Shown: positions 45,490-57,588, counted from the stretch's first letter. The stretch: 64,000 nt of DNA from Monodelphis domestica (GCF_027887165.1 NC_077228.1:103328206-103392205), one strand, 5' to 3'. The notes: generated from the sequence alone by a model not told the origin. Program-made: numbers and translations.

Positions 45490-46035
45490 CTCTGTCCCCA
45501 CTTATGGCAGTGCTTTGCACACAGTAGGTATTTAATAAATATTTATTTCATCAATTTTAATTATGTCCCTCTCCTTCTTTTGATCACGTGTGCTGATTGG
45601 TAACCAGCTCCCCAAGGACAGAGATTGTGTTTCAATTCTCAAGAACAAATTCTAGTCATTCAAATAGCATGTATTATTTGCTATGTGTCAGTCGCTGTGC
45701 TAAACACTAGGGATACATAGAAAGGTTCTTCTGCAATCTCTCCCCATCTCTAGGATTCTGAATAGAATCCTTTTCTTCCTTCAGGACTCAGCTCAAAGGC
45801 CACCTCCCTTGTAAACCTTTCCTGTATCATCTCTGCTGGAACCACACCAAAATCAGTTCATCCCCCCCCCCCCTAGTTTTATACTTAGTTATTCACTTCT
45901 TCTTCTATCATCTCTTGTAGACGATAATCTCCGGGAGGGCAGGGACTATATATGTCCTTTTTCATCTTTGAATGTTCAGGTTTAGTGGTGGCTTGCACAC
46001 AGCAGGTTCGTAATAAATCTTTGTTGAATGAATGT
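45490..46035 (+). mobile_element. L2 3' ends (two copies)
   Basis: 45495-45560: cagtgctttgcacacagtag, gtatttaataaat. 45735-46035: caggactcagctcaaaggcc, acctcccttgtaaacctttc, tctccgggagggcagggact, gtaataaatctttgttgaat. The 45655-45725 stretch between them is the ancient module. Confidence 0.8.
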
Positions 46036-46239
46036 GTCCCACAACAGACTGGGGAGTGGGAGTTCCTCAACCTGTTCTACCTAAGGAAATGGACTTTAGT
46101 TCCCGTACCTTGGATTTTTCAGAGTAAGAGACCTTAGGGACAGGAGTTGGATTTTGCATTCAGTTTGGGGGCTTCTTGCCAGCACCCCTTTAGAGAAAGC
46201 CTTCTTTCCCCCAAAAGAAATGCTCCCGAATGTATTAAG

Positions 46240-46783
46240 CACATATTTTCCGGGTGAGCAGGCGGGGGCACGGCCGCAGGGGCGTTTCCCCTTTACCCCT
46301 TTGAGCTTTTAGGGAGAACACGCATCATCCCCTAGCCTCCTTCCCCACCCTCTCTGCCTGCCTTGTTTCCCTGACAGTTGGGAGAAGGTAGGAGAGCAGA
46401 AAAGAGAGGGTTAACCCGAATCCCAAGCAGGACACCCAGCCCTGCCCCGCGGGAGGGCTCCCCAAGCCGGCGCTGCCCAGCAGCACCTGTGCACGGAGAG
46501 CGGCACGGGAGCCTGACTGTGGAGGGGAGTGGGTGGTGCAGGGCAGACGGCGGTATATCCAGTCTGACAGAGGGCGGGTCTCCTCAGAGCCAGGCGAGGG
46601 AGGAGGCAGCAAGTAGCAGCTGCCCCAAGCAGGTACGCCGTCGGGATCCTCTATGGGCAGAGGAAGCCTCTGAGAGCGAGACGAAGGACACGCTCGCGCC
46701 TTCCGCAGCAACTTTACTCATTTCCAGTCCAGCGCCTACTTGCCGCTCTCTTCCCCATTCCCAGGCTCTCGCCTCCAGCCACC
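46240..46783 (+). promoter_or_regulatory. PKP1: PKP1 promoter region and 5' UTR, CpG-rich
   Basis: The sequence turns abruptly GC- and CpG-rich at about 46240 and stays so to about 47350, well past exon 1, forming a CpG island in an otherwise AT-rich window. Visible elements are GC boxes (GGCGGGGGC near 46261, GGGCGGG near 46570), an ETS-like TTTCCGGG near 46247, E-boxes CACCTG (about 46486) and CAGCTG (about 46618), and a weak TATA-like GGTATATCC at 46553. That last element would place a start site near 46580 and give a 5' UTR of about 200 bases. The start site is inferred; no transcript evidence is available. Old L2 sequence ends about 200 bases upstream (46035). Confidence 0.8.
46653..46673 (+). 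other. Short upstream ORF in the presumed PKP1 5' UTR
   Basis: An ATG followed by five codons and TGA (peptide MGRGSL) lies 110 bases before the PKP1 start. It is translated only if the mRNA begins upstream of 46653. Its context (tctATGg) is weaker than that of the main start. It could mildly reduce PKP1 translation; that is inference. Confidence 0.4.
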
Positions 46784-46991
46784 ATGACCCTGAACCACTC
46801 TCCTCTGAAGACCGCCCTGGCGTATGAGTGCTTCCAGGACCAGGACAACACCACGCTGGCTTTGCCGTCGGACCAGAAAATGAAGACCGGCACATCGGGC
46901 AAGCAACGGGTACAGGAGCAGGTGATGATGACGGTCAAGCGGCAGAAGCCCAAGTCCTCACAGTCCTCCAACTTGTCCTACTCCAACCGAG
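46784..46991 (+). CDS. PKP1: PKP1 (plakophilin 1), first coding exon
   Basis: Plakophilin 1 is an armadillo-repeat protein of the desmosomal plaque. It links desmosomal cadherins and desmoplakin to keratin filaments in stratified epithelia, and also occurs in the nucleus. This exon encodes the first 69 residues and one base of codon 70. The translation begins MTLNHSPLKTALAYECFQDQ and continues through a stretch containing KMKTGTSGKQRVQEQVMMTV and a basic RQKPKSSQSS segment. This matches the remembered human N-terminus (MNHSPLKTALAYECFQDQ) almost residue for residue. It is the start of the desmoplakin-binding head domain; the armadillo repeats lie in later exons outside the window. The start is chosen from gccaccATGa, an ideal Kozak context, and from the homology. 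The exon ends CGAG|GTAAGC, a strong donor with phase 1, as expected for the split glycine codon after SNR. Relative to human there are two extra residues (Thr-Leu) after Met1. Product identity is near certain; the rest of the gene lies to the right. Confidence 0.96.
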
Positions 46992-47799
46992 GTAAGCAGC
47001 CCGGGAGGCCAGAGGTGCGCCCTTCGGGCTCCAGCTCGGGCGTTGCAGACGGACAGATAGCTGGACAGCGGCCGGCCTGAGCCGCAGCGTGTGGGCGCCG
47101 GACCGCGCTCGGCCTTGATGGAGCTCACTCTCTCGGATTGGGCGGTGGCGGGGAACCGAAAAGGAGACATAGATTTTCTTTTTCTTCTGGTGGGGGTTGA
47201 GGGGTGTTGAGGTCAGGCTCTCCGGAGCCGGGTTGGGGTTTGGACAGGGCAGTCCGGAAGGAGCTGGGCAGGACCGAACGGAGCCTGGCAGCCGGGGTCC
47301 TACAGTTCAGTGGCCTCTAGGGGCTAGCCCCCGAGGTGCCCGGCAAAGAGCAGGAAGAGTAGGAATTTTGAATCTGCCCCTCGTGAGTTTGTACTAAATA
47401 AGGGCGTTGGGCTAGATTGTGAAGGACAAGACAAAGGTCCTTCCCAATTCTAAAACCTTTGGATCCTGGAAAGTATAGGCGCTGCGGAGACCAGAGATCA
47501 GCATTGTTTGTCGGTATGAATGAGGAAAACAGCTGGGCTTCTGGGCTTCTGGTGATTTAGGGAGGGAGCCAGTTCCCAAATGTTAATTGTTGGGAAGCAC
47601 TGTGTAATGCAGTCCCGAGGGAAGCTCTTCCTCTCTCACCTGATTGGAGTACTGAAGGGGTCTTTTTATTCCATCTAGCTTCTCTGTTCTTGGGGACAAA
47701 TACGGAGCCCCTCTTATGCATTCTGTTCCCTTTGTCCTGGAAAAGTAGAGAAGAAAACCCAATATATTTATGTCAGCTCCTTGAGAGCTTTTCCCTCAT

Positions 47800-47945
47800 A
47801 AACAACCCTCGGAGGTGAATGGTGAAAATATTACTTCCATTTTACAAATAAGGCTTTGAAACTAAGGGACTTAGTTTCAGCGATCATCCATCACAATAGT
47901 CCTGAAGTGAGAATTCTCCTGACTAAGTCCAGGTCTGTTTCCAGA
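47800..47945 (-). mobile_element. MIR-like CORE-SINE fragment
   Basis: acttccattttacaaataag, gaaactaagggacttagttt, ggtctgtttccagaataa-type end. Weak. Confidence 0.55.
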
Positions 47946-49869
47946 ATAAGGCGCTGTCTTAGAAAGTTCCCCTGAGGATTTGGGTTTTTCTTCAGCCAGA
48001 GAAGGGACATTAGTCACTGGGCTGGCTGGAGCTTAGAAGGTTAGTGATGCTCCTTGGGCGTTGTCTAGGCATGCTAGATCCGTGGCTAAGCACCTTATTT
48101 GTGGGGAGACCAGGAAGGAAAGTTGTGGATTTTAAGTGTGTTTGTTGGAGCCTCTACTGTCCTGAGAAAGTGGGAGGATGAAGAGGGGCATCAGATTCAT
48201 GACCTATCTATCCTCTTCCTAGCCCCTCTGCTCTCTTCCTTCTGTTTCTCAGGTCCCACAGTGACCTTGTCTCAGTCCTACTCAGCGAGTTTGTGCTGAA
48301 TTAGGGCTTACACGGGCATCCCGGGGTTCTGAAAGCAGAAACTTCACATCTAGCTCTACAATGGAAGCCCATGGGACAAGGCATTTACCTAGGCTTCTTA
48401 AGGAACCTATAATCTAGATAGTGTGTAACTTCAAAACTGAAGGAGATGTAATTTTCAGGAATTTGAGTAATTTTCAATTGCTTTTTCTTTTTTTTTTAAT
48501 TTTTTGACATTAAATATTCAGAGAAAAATGCCCTGTATTTAAAATGCAAACAAATTAACATAAAAATTTAAAACTTCTATATTATTGCATTTAAATCCAG
48601 AGAAGGTCTAATTAAGTACTTGATAGAAGGGAGTACACAGCAATCAGCCTATAATGGAGCCTAGGGGATCAGTTCTTTGCTATGGGCAAACCTCTGAGCT
48701 GGTCTGGAGGATGGATCAGAGATGAATAAAGGATAGTCCTTGGTTTCAGAAAGCTTACACTTTCATACTTTCTCTTGGTATCTTTTAAAAACCAAAGACC
48801 AAGCAACCAGGAGGAGAAAGGAAGGAAAGAAGAAAAAAATAGATGTTTGGGTCTCTCTATTGCCAAAACCTGCAGATCTTTATTTGCTCAGTGGGGTTTC
48901 CAGTTCTAGTTTCAAACCTCTCCCTGTTTAGTGGAGCTTGCCCCTAACATAGAGTTGTGCCATTTGAAAATGGAATGGAGCCTTCCTGAGGCTACATTCC
49001 AAGTCTTGGAGAAACCTCTAGAACTCTTGCTTCCTTCTGACCTTCTCTTCCTGCTCACCTTCTCAAATTGACTGGCTCTAGCACAGTATGGAGATACTGT
49101 GCCATTCACATGCATTCCTTTTTACCTTATTCTCCCCTTAACCTTAGCCTCAGCTGAGGTTTTGCTTGTTTTTTTGCCACAGTCAATCCAATTTGCTTTT
49201 AGTAGATGGAGTGTTGCTCTTCCATTTACCTTTTGTAAGACTTATTCAAGGCTACATAAGTTCTTCCTTGGAAGTATCCCTTGCTCTGTCCAACTCTTTC
49301 CCACTCTTCCACTTTAGACCATTATCCCCCAGGAGACTTTCCCACACTAGATCAGCTTACTCCATTGAGACTTGTCTGGCCCCAGCCCTCCCACCACTCT
49401 AAATATTGATTCCAATTCCATGTGTTGGTTGCTATATGCCTGAAAGTACTTGTTGCTTGCTTGTATGCTGGCTATAGTGTTGGTGCTTTTATTTATATAT
49501 GAATGCATGCTACTATATATTCTACTACCTCCATCAATCACATCAGTTGATTCCTAAATATAGGGACTGAGGCTCTTTCTTTCTTAGGGTCTACCAGCTG
49601 CCTAATATGAGAGTCTCTGAGGAGTTCAATACATAACAGACTAATAGTACTGGTTTCCTTTCGTTAAAGTCTGCTCCCCAGGACCTGTGGCTTTTACTCC
49701 TGAGAAAAGTTTCTTGAATGAAAGACCAGTTTCTCCAGTGCTATCTTGGTTGGAAAAGGTGGTTGGGTTATTTAGAGCCTGTGTTTCTGGTTTATCTGGC
49801 TCTTCTCATCTGGTTTTTCAAACTACTCCTGTCAAAAAGCAATGCCAAAGGGTCCCAACCATATTAGTA

Positions 49870-50050
49870 TCACAGATCTAGAGTTGAAAAGGACCTTAAA
49901 GACATTTAGTCCAACCATCTCATTTTCTAAATGAGGAAGCTGAGACAAGAGAGAAATTACATGAATTAATCCAAACTCACACTGGAATTAAGTGGCAGTT
50001 AGGATTTGAATTTAGGTCCTGTGACTCCAAATTAAATGTTTTTCCTTCTG
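49870..50050 (-). mobile_element. MIR/Ther-1-like CORE-SINE
   Basis: atctagagttgaaaaggacc, tagtccaaccatctcatttt, aatgaggaagctgagacaag, ggatttgaatttaggtcctg. Confidence 0.83.
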
Positions 50051-51293
50051 AATCAACTCTCTCTTGGTTCTATCTGTGCTTCTTTTCTACCTCTTGTTAG
50101 TCTGGAAGTTCCCAGATCCTGATATCCATAATCCATAATCTGTTTTAGATCCCATCTTTTTGTTCCTAGATGATAAGGAAGGAAGCAAGCCTTGGTTCTT
50201 CCTCTGATCATTCAGACAGAGTAGAAGGATTCCATTTTTTTTTCCTTCAGAGGAGATATTAGCTATCTGCAAAAAATGTCTGGGTCATTTGCTTCCAGGA
50301 ATTAGATGAACTTGAGCCCTGTTTGGAGGGAATATAACTTCCCTTGCTACACTGGAATGCAGAGACTATATTTCAAACTTCCCCCAACTTGCTTATGTCA
50401 TTGGTTGTTGTAGTTCTTTTGAAGACCCCAAAATAGCAATTAAAAAAAACTTTTTGAAGGGCAATAGGATGGGTCCATCTCTTAGGGAAACTGGGTACTC
50501 CTTAGGTGCCAAGTTACTGAATCTTTCTCTCTCTGCACCAGGGAAAAAGGCAAACATTAAAAGGTCCTATAGGAATAGTCTATTGACTTCCATGCCAGTT
50601 GTTTTTACCAAAGAGTACTATAACATCCTATTTCCTGGCTCATCAAAAATAAGCCAAGGTGTCTATATTATTGAAACTAAATTTGGGAAGCTAGAGAAGA
50701 AAAATGGAGTAGGAATCTGTGAAAGGATCCTATCACTAAATGTTTCTCTTAAGTACTGGGTGGGGCTGGGCACCTAACTCTCTCTTCCTTGCTGTCCTTT
50801 AGTCCTTACCCTCCTCCACTCTTACAGGATCGTTGATGCAACCAAGGAGGTTATGATTCAAGTCTGTTTTGGCTGAGACTACCTTCCTGGAGGGTTTGAG
50901 GACTGAGTCAAACTCACTTCAAAGAACTTGCTTGATTTTTCCCCTTATAAAATTCAGGGTCCTGAATTGGGAATGGCCATGCGGAGCTGATCATTTGGGT
51001 GAATGAGCCCAAATCCCTTTAGTCTATGTTCTATTTCCTTTCCTTGACTCTGTGCCTAATTGTTGCTCTCTGATCCTCTGTTAAAAGTCAAAGCTATGTC
51101 TTCCAAGACCCACTGGTATATTTGAAACAACTTCACCCTCCTAGCTTAGGTCAATCTGCATGTGAAACAAATAAAGACAAGAAAGAGGGAATGTGGCAGC
51201 TCTTGGGAGATACTCTATGGGAGAACCTGTTTATTTAAGAATTGTACTCAAAGACCCCAGGGGAAGCTTTAACATGGGAATAGTTAGTTTCTA

Positions 51294-51326
<33 letters not shown>

Positions 51327-51339
51327 CATCTATCTATCC

Positions 51340-51398
<59 letters not shown>
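51294..51398. repeat. (TATC)n microsatellite, about 26 copies
   Basis: Tetranucleotide run with two TATCCATC interruptions; likely polymorphic in length. Confidence 0.97.
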
Positions 51399-51709
51399 AT
51401 CTGACTATCCGTCTGTGTTTGTTCATCTGTCTATCCATCAACAAGTCAGTCAACTGTCTATCCATTTATTTGGACTGGAACTCCTAAGGAGGAAACTCTC
51501 TTCTATGTAGACCAGTAGGGGCTCTAGACTTATTGGGGAGTTTCCTAGGAAGAGTTTAAGACCTGTTCAGGGTTACCTAGCCAGTATGTGTCAGAAGAAA
51601 GCCTTGAACTCTGCTCTCTTTGGGGTTTTATTTCAAACATCTGTATATCTCCCTTTACTATCCTACTACCATCTTCTGCCAATTTTCAGGCATAGTAGAA
51701 TTTGAAGGG

Positions 51710-51845
51710 TCTTAGAATTGTAGGATTTTGAGCTAACTGTCCTCATAGGTAACTTGTTCAAAGTCTCACAGCTGAAGCTAGGATGACAACTTTGTTAGCC
51801 TGACCCCAAGTCTGGTGCTTCTACCAGAACACGACTCTATAGCCT
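51710..51845 (-). mobile_element. MIR-like SINE fragment
   Basis: gtaacttgttcaaagtctca, cagctgaagctaggatgaca; a second scrap at 51555-51615 (cagggttacctagccagtat). Confidence 0.6.
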
Positions 51846-52234
51846 AACCTACACCACACTTACTAGAAATGAAGACATCCCACACAGATTTCCAGATGCT
51901 TAACTGGATGAACTTCCCTTTTTCTATTTCATTTTCTTGGCTTGTATTAAATATGCTGGTTAAGGTAATCCTTTAGAGCCCATGGGCTGAGTCTGTCTCA
52001 ATCCTTCCTTTATAGAAACACTATTTCCCAAGGAATAAACAGCTTCATTTCCTTTACTTGACTCCAGAGTCTGAATCTCCCAAACATGAATATCTCAATT
52101 TACCTTTCTCTGTAATTGGGAGGTGGCAATGGGTGGAGTTTCTGCCTCTCTAGCTACTTTTCACTTAATTGGTGTGCCTACTTGCAAGTCCCTGTGTGTC
52201 ATACCTCTGAATATAGACTCATCAGTGCTCTTGA

Positions 52235-52925
52235 AAGTTATTTAAATGTGATGGAATACTACTATGTGTAAGAAATGATGAACAGATTACCTTTCCTTTC
52301 TTTTCTTTCTTTCTTCCTTCCTTCCATCCTTCCTTCCTTCCTTTCTATCCTTTTAAAAAAAATTAAAAAAAACCCTTTACTTTCTGTCTTTTAAAGCAAT
52401 ACTAAATATTAGTTCTAAAGCTGAAGAGTGGCAATAGGGGTTAAGTGACTTTTCCAGGGACACATAGCTAGAAAGTGTCAGAGGTTGGATTTTAATTAGA
52501 ACCTCCCAACTCCAGACCTAGCCTTCTATCTACTGAGCCACCTATCTGCCCAATGAGTAGATTAATTTTTTAATAGAAAGATCTATATGAAACTATGAAA
52601 AACAAAATAATGGGGGGTTTTGAACCTTTGAAATTAACCAGAATCTTTTTTTATTTGATACATAAAATTAGTTATTACATATTCTATTTTAACATTTTAG
52701 AAATAAACTTTTTGTAAGATGTTTTTTAAAAAGAATATTATATACATCTATAGACTTTCTATTTGGAAAATAATGTGTAAATAAATGTTCACATCCAAAG
52801 AAAGAACTGATAAGACATAATTTATATATTCATTTTTTCTAGTGTGGAGAAGGGAGGGAAGGAGGAAGGGGGATACCTGGGAATTTTGATGTAACTAACA
52901 ATAAATAAAAGTTTTAAATGTTATT
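52235..52925 (+). mobile_element. LINE-1 3' end split by a SINE
   Basis: tgtgatggaatactactatg, gaaagatctatatgaaacta, then 3' UTR cacatccaaagaaagaactg, gagaagggagggaaggagga, tgatgtaactaacaataaat. Confidence 0.8.
52290..52552 (-). mobile_element. Metatherian SINE with CT-rich (expanded tail) end
   Basis: Antisense: CT-rich (CCTT/CTTT)n at 52290-52350, then ccctttactttctgtctttt, gttaagtgacttttccaggg, gagccacctatctgcccaat. Flanked by atgaacagatta (52278-52289) and atgagtagatta (52553-52564). Confidence 0.88.
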
Positions 52926-53149
52926 TAAAGTTATCTCTTTGTTGAGATTTACAGTTGATACCCAATTTAAAACTGGCCTTTTACTTCTCTCCTTTAGGGA
53001 AAGATATTCAGGCTTGGGGACTAGATCTGGGACAGGGAAATGGCAAAAAGGGACGGTTCTCAAGCCTATTCCTCTGGCCTCTCTTTTAGCAACTTAACTT
53101 TTTGATCTCACTCCATATGAACTCAATTTTCTTCAGAGAAGACCTTGTC

Positions 53150-53370
53150 TTAAAGTTAAAGTTTCAGCCAGAATTTCCCCTGGCCTGTTGCAACGCATGC
53201 AAAAATGCAGGGCATTCAAGGGTGTTTCACAGTAAATGACTTTTCTGTGTATCCTGCTCCCTTGCTAAGTCAGCTTGGCAGTGACTATTAGTTTGCCACA
53301 CCAATTATGAAAATCAATGGAGCAATTGTTCTGGACTTAGAGTAATCTTGGGATGCCATTCTGGGTAAGG
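53150..53370. promoter_or_regulatory. Candidate intronic regulatory block
   Basis: Repeat-free stretch with closely packed motif-like words: ttgcaacgcatgcaaaaatg (octamer-like ATGCAAA), tgctaagtcag (AP-1/MAF-like) and aaatcaatggagcaattg (PBX/homeobox-like). Function and conservation are guesses. Confidence 0.25.
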
Positions 53371-53469
53371 TGTGACAATATAGGTGTGGTAGATTGATAG
53401 GAGAAAGTGGCAGACATTTTCAATTAAAAAATGTAGAATCCTTCACACATGGCTCACAGTGGTGGCTGG

Positions 53470-53635
53470 CTTTTAGAGAGTATTCTAATGCTTGCAAAGT
53501 GTTTTGTATTCATTTTCTCATTTGATCCTCACACAACAATGCTGTGAGATAGCTACTACAGATATTGTAAGATCATTTTTACCAATGAGGAAACTGAGGT
53601 CAGGCAAAGTTAATCACTTCCTTTCTCCTCTGTGA
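53470..53635 (-). mobile_element. Mar1-like CORE-SINE
   Basis: atgcttgcaaagtgttttgt, ctcatttgatcctcacacaa, aatgaggaaactgaggtcag. Confidence 0.8.
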
Positions 53636-54384
53636 TCCTAGGTGAGAGGTGAGTTTGGTTCCTCCTTCTACCCATGCAGACTTCTTAAGCATTGAAAACT
53701 GGACACTGACCCTCTCCCTCCTCAGCCCCTTAGGCCCACTGGTAAAAAATGGATGAACAGGAAGAAGAAACAAAACAACAGTAGTTTTGGGAAAGCACAA
53801 GCCCAAGCAGAACCCAACAAAGTCATGTGGCAAGGCTGCATTGGGCCAATTTGTTTCCATCTTTTTGTTTCATGTATGTACTCCCAGAAGGGGGAGAGGG
53901 AAAGAAAGAGAGGAAAGCAATGGGAAGAAGCATACCAAAGTACCTAGTGAGGTTGTGTTGAACTCCATATACCCTTCTAGAGTTCTCAGAAGCTTACTGA
54001 ATGGGGAAACCATTTAAACAGAGATTTCTGGGTTCGAAGAGAACACGTAAGGCTGTCTGGTTCATCGCCCTCCTTCCAAGTGCCCAAGTCATCCCCCACA
54101 GAAGTCTGCTTCCCCAGGTCTAAACCTCTAGAGGAAGATGGTGGAGTATGTTTATCATATTTCACAAGCTCTTCATGACATTTAACCTGAATCCCTCTCA
54201 CTGCAACATGGCTTCCTCATTTTTGCCTTGACTTCAGTGTACACAAGAACTCCTGGTCACCCTTCCTTCTCTCATCCTGGTAAAGGAGCTGATGGGTTCA
54301 GAGCTGAAAGAGTGATTGCTTCTTTTCTTGGTCTACCAAGAAGGAGAGCTCCTAATATCTTAACCTGGGCTCTGGGAATTAAAA

Positions 54385-54535
54385 AAATTTTTTTGATAGA
54401 TTTCAACATAATTGGTTTCCCTTTGAAATCCTATGTATTTTATTTTAGAAACATCATTACTAGAAATGGTGCGCAGATTTTGCCAGGTTGCCAAAGGGGT
54501 CCACGAAACACAAAAAGTTTAAGGACTCCTTTCAG
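54385..54535 (+). mobile_element. MITE-like (hAT-type) element, second copy
   Basis: ttcaacataattggtttccc, ctatgtattttattttagaa, ccaaaggggtccacgaaaca, aaaagtttaaggactc. Aligns with the halves at 21290-21350 and 21930-21970 and shows the uninterrupted order. Confidence 0.65.
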
Positions 54536-54639
54536 AACAGACATACCCTAATTCCATGAAGTAGAATTTCTAAGTGAATTGAAGAGTGGAGTTTAGCTAC
54601 AACCTAAGAAAATTTGGAAGAAAATTGAATCACCTGCCA

Positions 54640-54775
54640 GCTTCCAGAAGGGGATGGTAGGAAAGGGTGGGAAATAAGGTCATTGATCATATAATTTGGG
54701 AAAAGTTGTATAGAAAATCAATATGAAATGTAATTGGTAAAAAATAAAAATAAAGAATTAAAATAAAAAAATCTG
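54640..54775 (+). mobile_element. Short non-LTR 3' tail
   Basis: gggtgggaaataaggtcatt then A-rich (aaataaaaataaagaattaa). Consistent with a retroposon tail; family uncertain. Confidence 0.45.
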
Positions 54776-55199
54776 GAAGAATCAGGCCTTTTTAGGAATC
54801 AAGGTTCACATTTGAGCTGTTCTTGAAAAACTATACAGGGATCTTAGAGTACATGTATCCTGAATACTGGGCTTTTCTTTGTCAGTTAATGCCTCTGTCC
54901 TGAATACTTCCAGTGTGTAGAGTCCAGTCCCGGAGGATCCAGTTAACTTCTTCCTTTGGAAAGTACCCAGTCTGATGGGGAAAGGTTAGGAAAAGTTCCT
55001 AACAATTAGAATGATTTGAGTATACTGGCTTGCCTTTCAAGGGTAGCTCGTTATTTGAGGACTTTGGGCAAAAGGTGAGCATGCACCCTTGTTTGGGGAT
55101 ATTTGGAGTTCCAGTTTGGATCAGTCGGTTAGGAGTTCCCTTTCTGCTTTGGGAAGTGTAATTCTGTGATTGATCTGGGGAATTGGAGGGTTGTAGAGT

Positions 55200-55320
55200 T
55201 GGCTAGGATCTTCCTAAATCAAAGCTTGGACAGAAGTTCAAGGTCACACAGCTAGTTAGTGACAGAGCCAAGAAGTCTCCTGACTTCCAGGCCAGTGTCC
55301 CTTCTACTGCCATATTGAAA
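55200..55320 (-). mobile_element. MIR-like SINE fragment
   Basis: gttcaaggtcacacagctag, ttagtgacagagccaagaag, gacttccaggccagtgtccc. An ancient module scrap follows at 55335-55450. Confidence 0.75.
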
Positions 55321-55496
55321 ATTGTCAATCAAGCAACAGTCAAACTTTTTTCAAAAGGTGGTTTCTATGTTTCAGTGACTGGGCTATATATTGGCAATAT
55401 AAAGACAAAAAGAAACAGTTGCTAACTTCTGAGAGCTCATGTTCTATTGAGGGAAATAGCATATATATGGAAAGGGAAGGAGAAGGAGAGAAAGGA

Positions 55497-55497
<1 letters not shown>

Positions 55498-55531
<34 letters not shown>

Positions 55532-55568
55532 CAGAGACAGAGACAGAGACAGAGAGACAGAGAGAGAA
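55498..55568. repeat. (AGAGAC)n microsatellite
   Basis: About 8 hexamer copies inside an AG run; reverse complement of the hexamer at 31642. A (TA)15 run follows at 55686-55715. Confidence 0.95.
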
Positions 55569-57319
55569 GCTTGTCTTTAGGGAGCTTTCAATAGAGAAGA
55601 CAGAGTCTCTGCCCTCTGGGAAATTCTTGTCTAACAGAGGAAGCAGGTCCATGCTACTTGTAGCTATACACTTATATACAATATGCATATATATGTATAT
55701 ATATATATATATATAAGCACGTGCCAAAAAATGAATAAACAAGTATACAATGCAACAGCTGGACCAAGCTCTAATATCACCTGAGAGGATGATGATGACT
55801 TGAGGTGGATAGGATTTATCTGGAGGATTTTCTGGAGAAGCTGATTTCTGAGAAGGTATTTGAAAGATGTGAGTGACAAGCTTTGGTAAAGAGGAAGCAA
55901 ATGAATGCTTGCAGTAGAGGCTGAGAAATGACTTCTTTTTAAGATTGGAGGCAAGAGAGGATGAGTCATAAGGTGATGTACTATGTCCCAATTTCTCCAT
56001 CATCCTTTAGAAAAATTCATCCATCTTCTTAGAAGAAGTGCCACCATTTTCATGGGAGCTGAAAAAGTTCTGCTCTAACTAGAACACAGGATATTCTTCC
56101 TTTGTTGAATGCACCAAGGGGATGCAGCTTATGGGTAATGATGTTTCATAGTGTGATTATGTAATAATTCAACAGTCTTGTTGGATTTTGAGTCAGTTTT
56201 GCTATTGGTGTAGTTTCAAGTTCTGAATCTCCTCTGGTAGATTAAATGAAATTATCTTGAAGGATAAAAATGTTCTTGGGGCATGATGGAAGAGTCTAGA
56301 GAAGAGCAGCGGGGTAGAAAATTAAGAAATGGTTGTCCTAGGTGGCTTCCTGAAATGGAGGTTTTGGGAGGAGTTCTCTACCTGCCCTTCAAAGGGAGAG
56401 GCCCCAAGGGCAGAGAGTACTGATGAGGTATGAATTCCAGAGCTGAAATCATCTTGCAAAAGGAGTGGCTGGGAAACAAGAATAATTTGGGGACAGAGTA
56501 CAGACTCTATTTCCTAAGATTAGGGGAGCAGGGAAGTGAGTACAGTTTTACCTTATTTCATTTTTTATTTTATATGTATGTGAATATATAAAAATTTTGT
56601 TATTGAATTTGGATGTCTAAGGGGAAATTGGAGATATTCTCATCTGGATAAAGTAGAGGACACAGAACTAGGTCTCATTTGAATGAAAATTGCCCTACTT
56701 TGTCAGTTAGCAAACTTAAGACTATGGTTTATGCACTAATAGATGCCATAGAAGACATGCCACTGGGCACAGTTTCTGTGAAATGACCTGAGTAGGTTCT
56801 CTATACTTTTACCCATCCTCTTCTACCATTAAGATCTAGAACTTATCACAGGGGAGCAGTTATGATTTCTCCTCTCTGCAGCCTCTGGGAATCTCACTGG
56901 AGAGAGAAGAGGCTTGAGAAGGAGGACTCACTGTTCCTGTGCTTGCATTGTACAAAAGGGGAAATTCAGTCTCATGGCTCTTTCCACTTGAATAAGTGAA
57001 AAATGGTGAAAATGCTGGACTTCTCAGTCATCTGTCTGTCCTGAACTCCCCCTATGGACAGAACCCTGCACTGGATGGACAGGTCCAGAGAAAAGAAGGA
57101 AACACGGTTCTTGATCTCAGGGAACTCTCCGAAGGAGAGATGAATGTTTTGTACACAGACAAACAAAAAAGGTGCAAGTGCATGTCTGCTACAACCTAGG
57201 AATGCAAGTCCTAAGGAGAGATGGAATCACACTGTGTTTTCGACTAGTGAAGTTAATCAGGGATTGCATTGTTGGGGAGATAAGTTTGAAAAGAGGTGGC
57301 TGTTTAAAGAACTTTTAGA

Positions 57320-57425
57320 ATAATAGATTTAGTACTAAAGATCCCTTAGAATCCCCTCATTTTACAAATAAGTAAATTGAGACCCAGAGAAGTTAAATGG
57401 TCACATAACTAGAAAGTGGCTGAAA
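57320..57425 (-). mobile_element. MIR-like SINE fragment
   Basis: cctcattttacaaataagta, attgagacccagagaagtta, catctggtcac-type core (ggtcacataactagaaagtg). Confidence 0.7.
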
Positions 57426-57588
57426 GGCCGCTAGGTGGCACAGTGAATGGAGTGCCTGGCTTGGAGGCAGGAGGACCTGAGTTCAAACCGGACATTTCCT
57501 AGTTGTGTGACCCTGGTCAAGTCACTTAACCATCCTTGCCCTTGTCTTAGAATTGTTACTAGGTCAGAAGTCAAAGGTTTTTAAAAAA
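57426..57588 (+). mobile_element. Metatherian SINE
   Basis: gccgctaggtggcacagtga head, tgtgaccctggtcaagtcac CORE, short degenerate tail. Confidence 0.88.

Noticed and set aside
46378-46827. Plus-strand open frame of 149 codons overlapping the PKP1 start
   Set aside because: It is out of frame with PKP1, its length follows from the high GC content of the CpG island, and its Pro/Ser/Arg-rich product is typical of such shadows.
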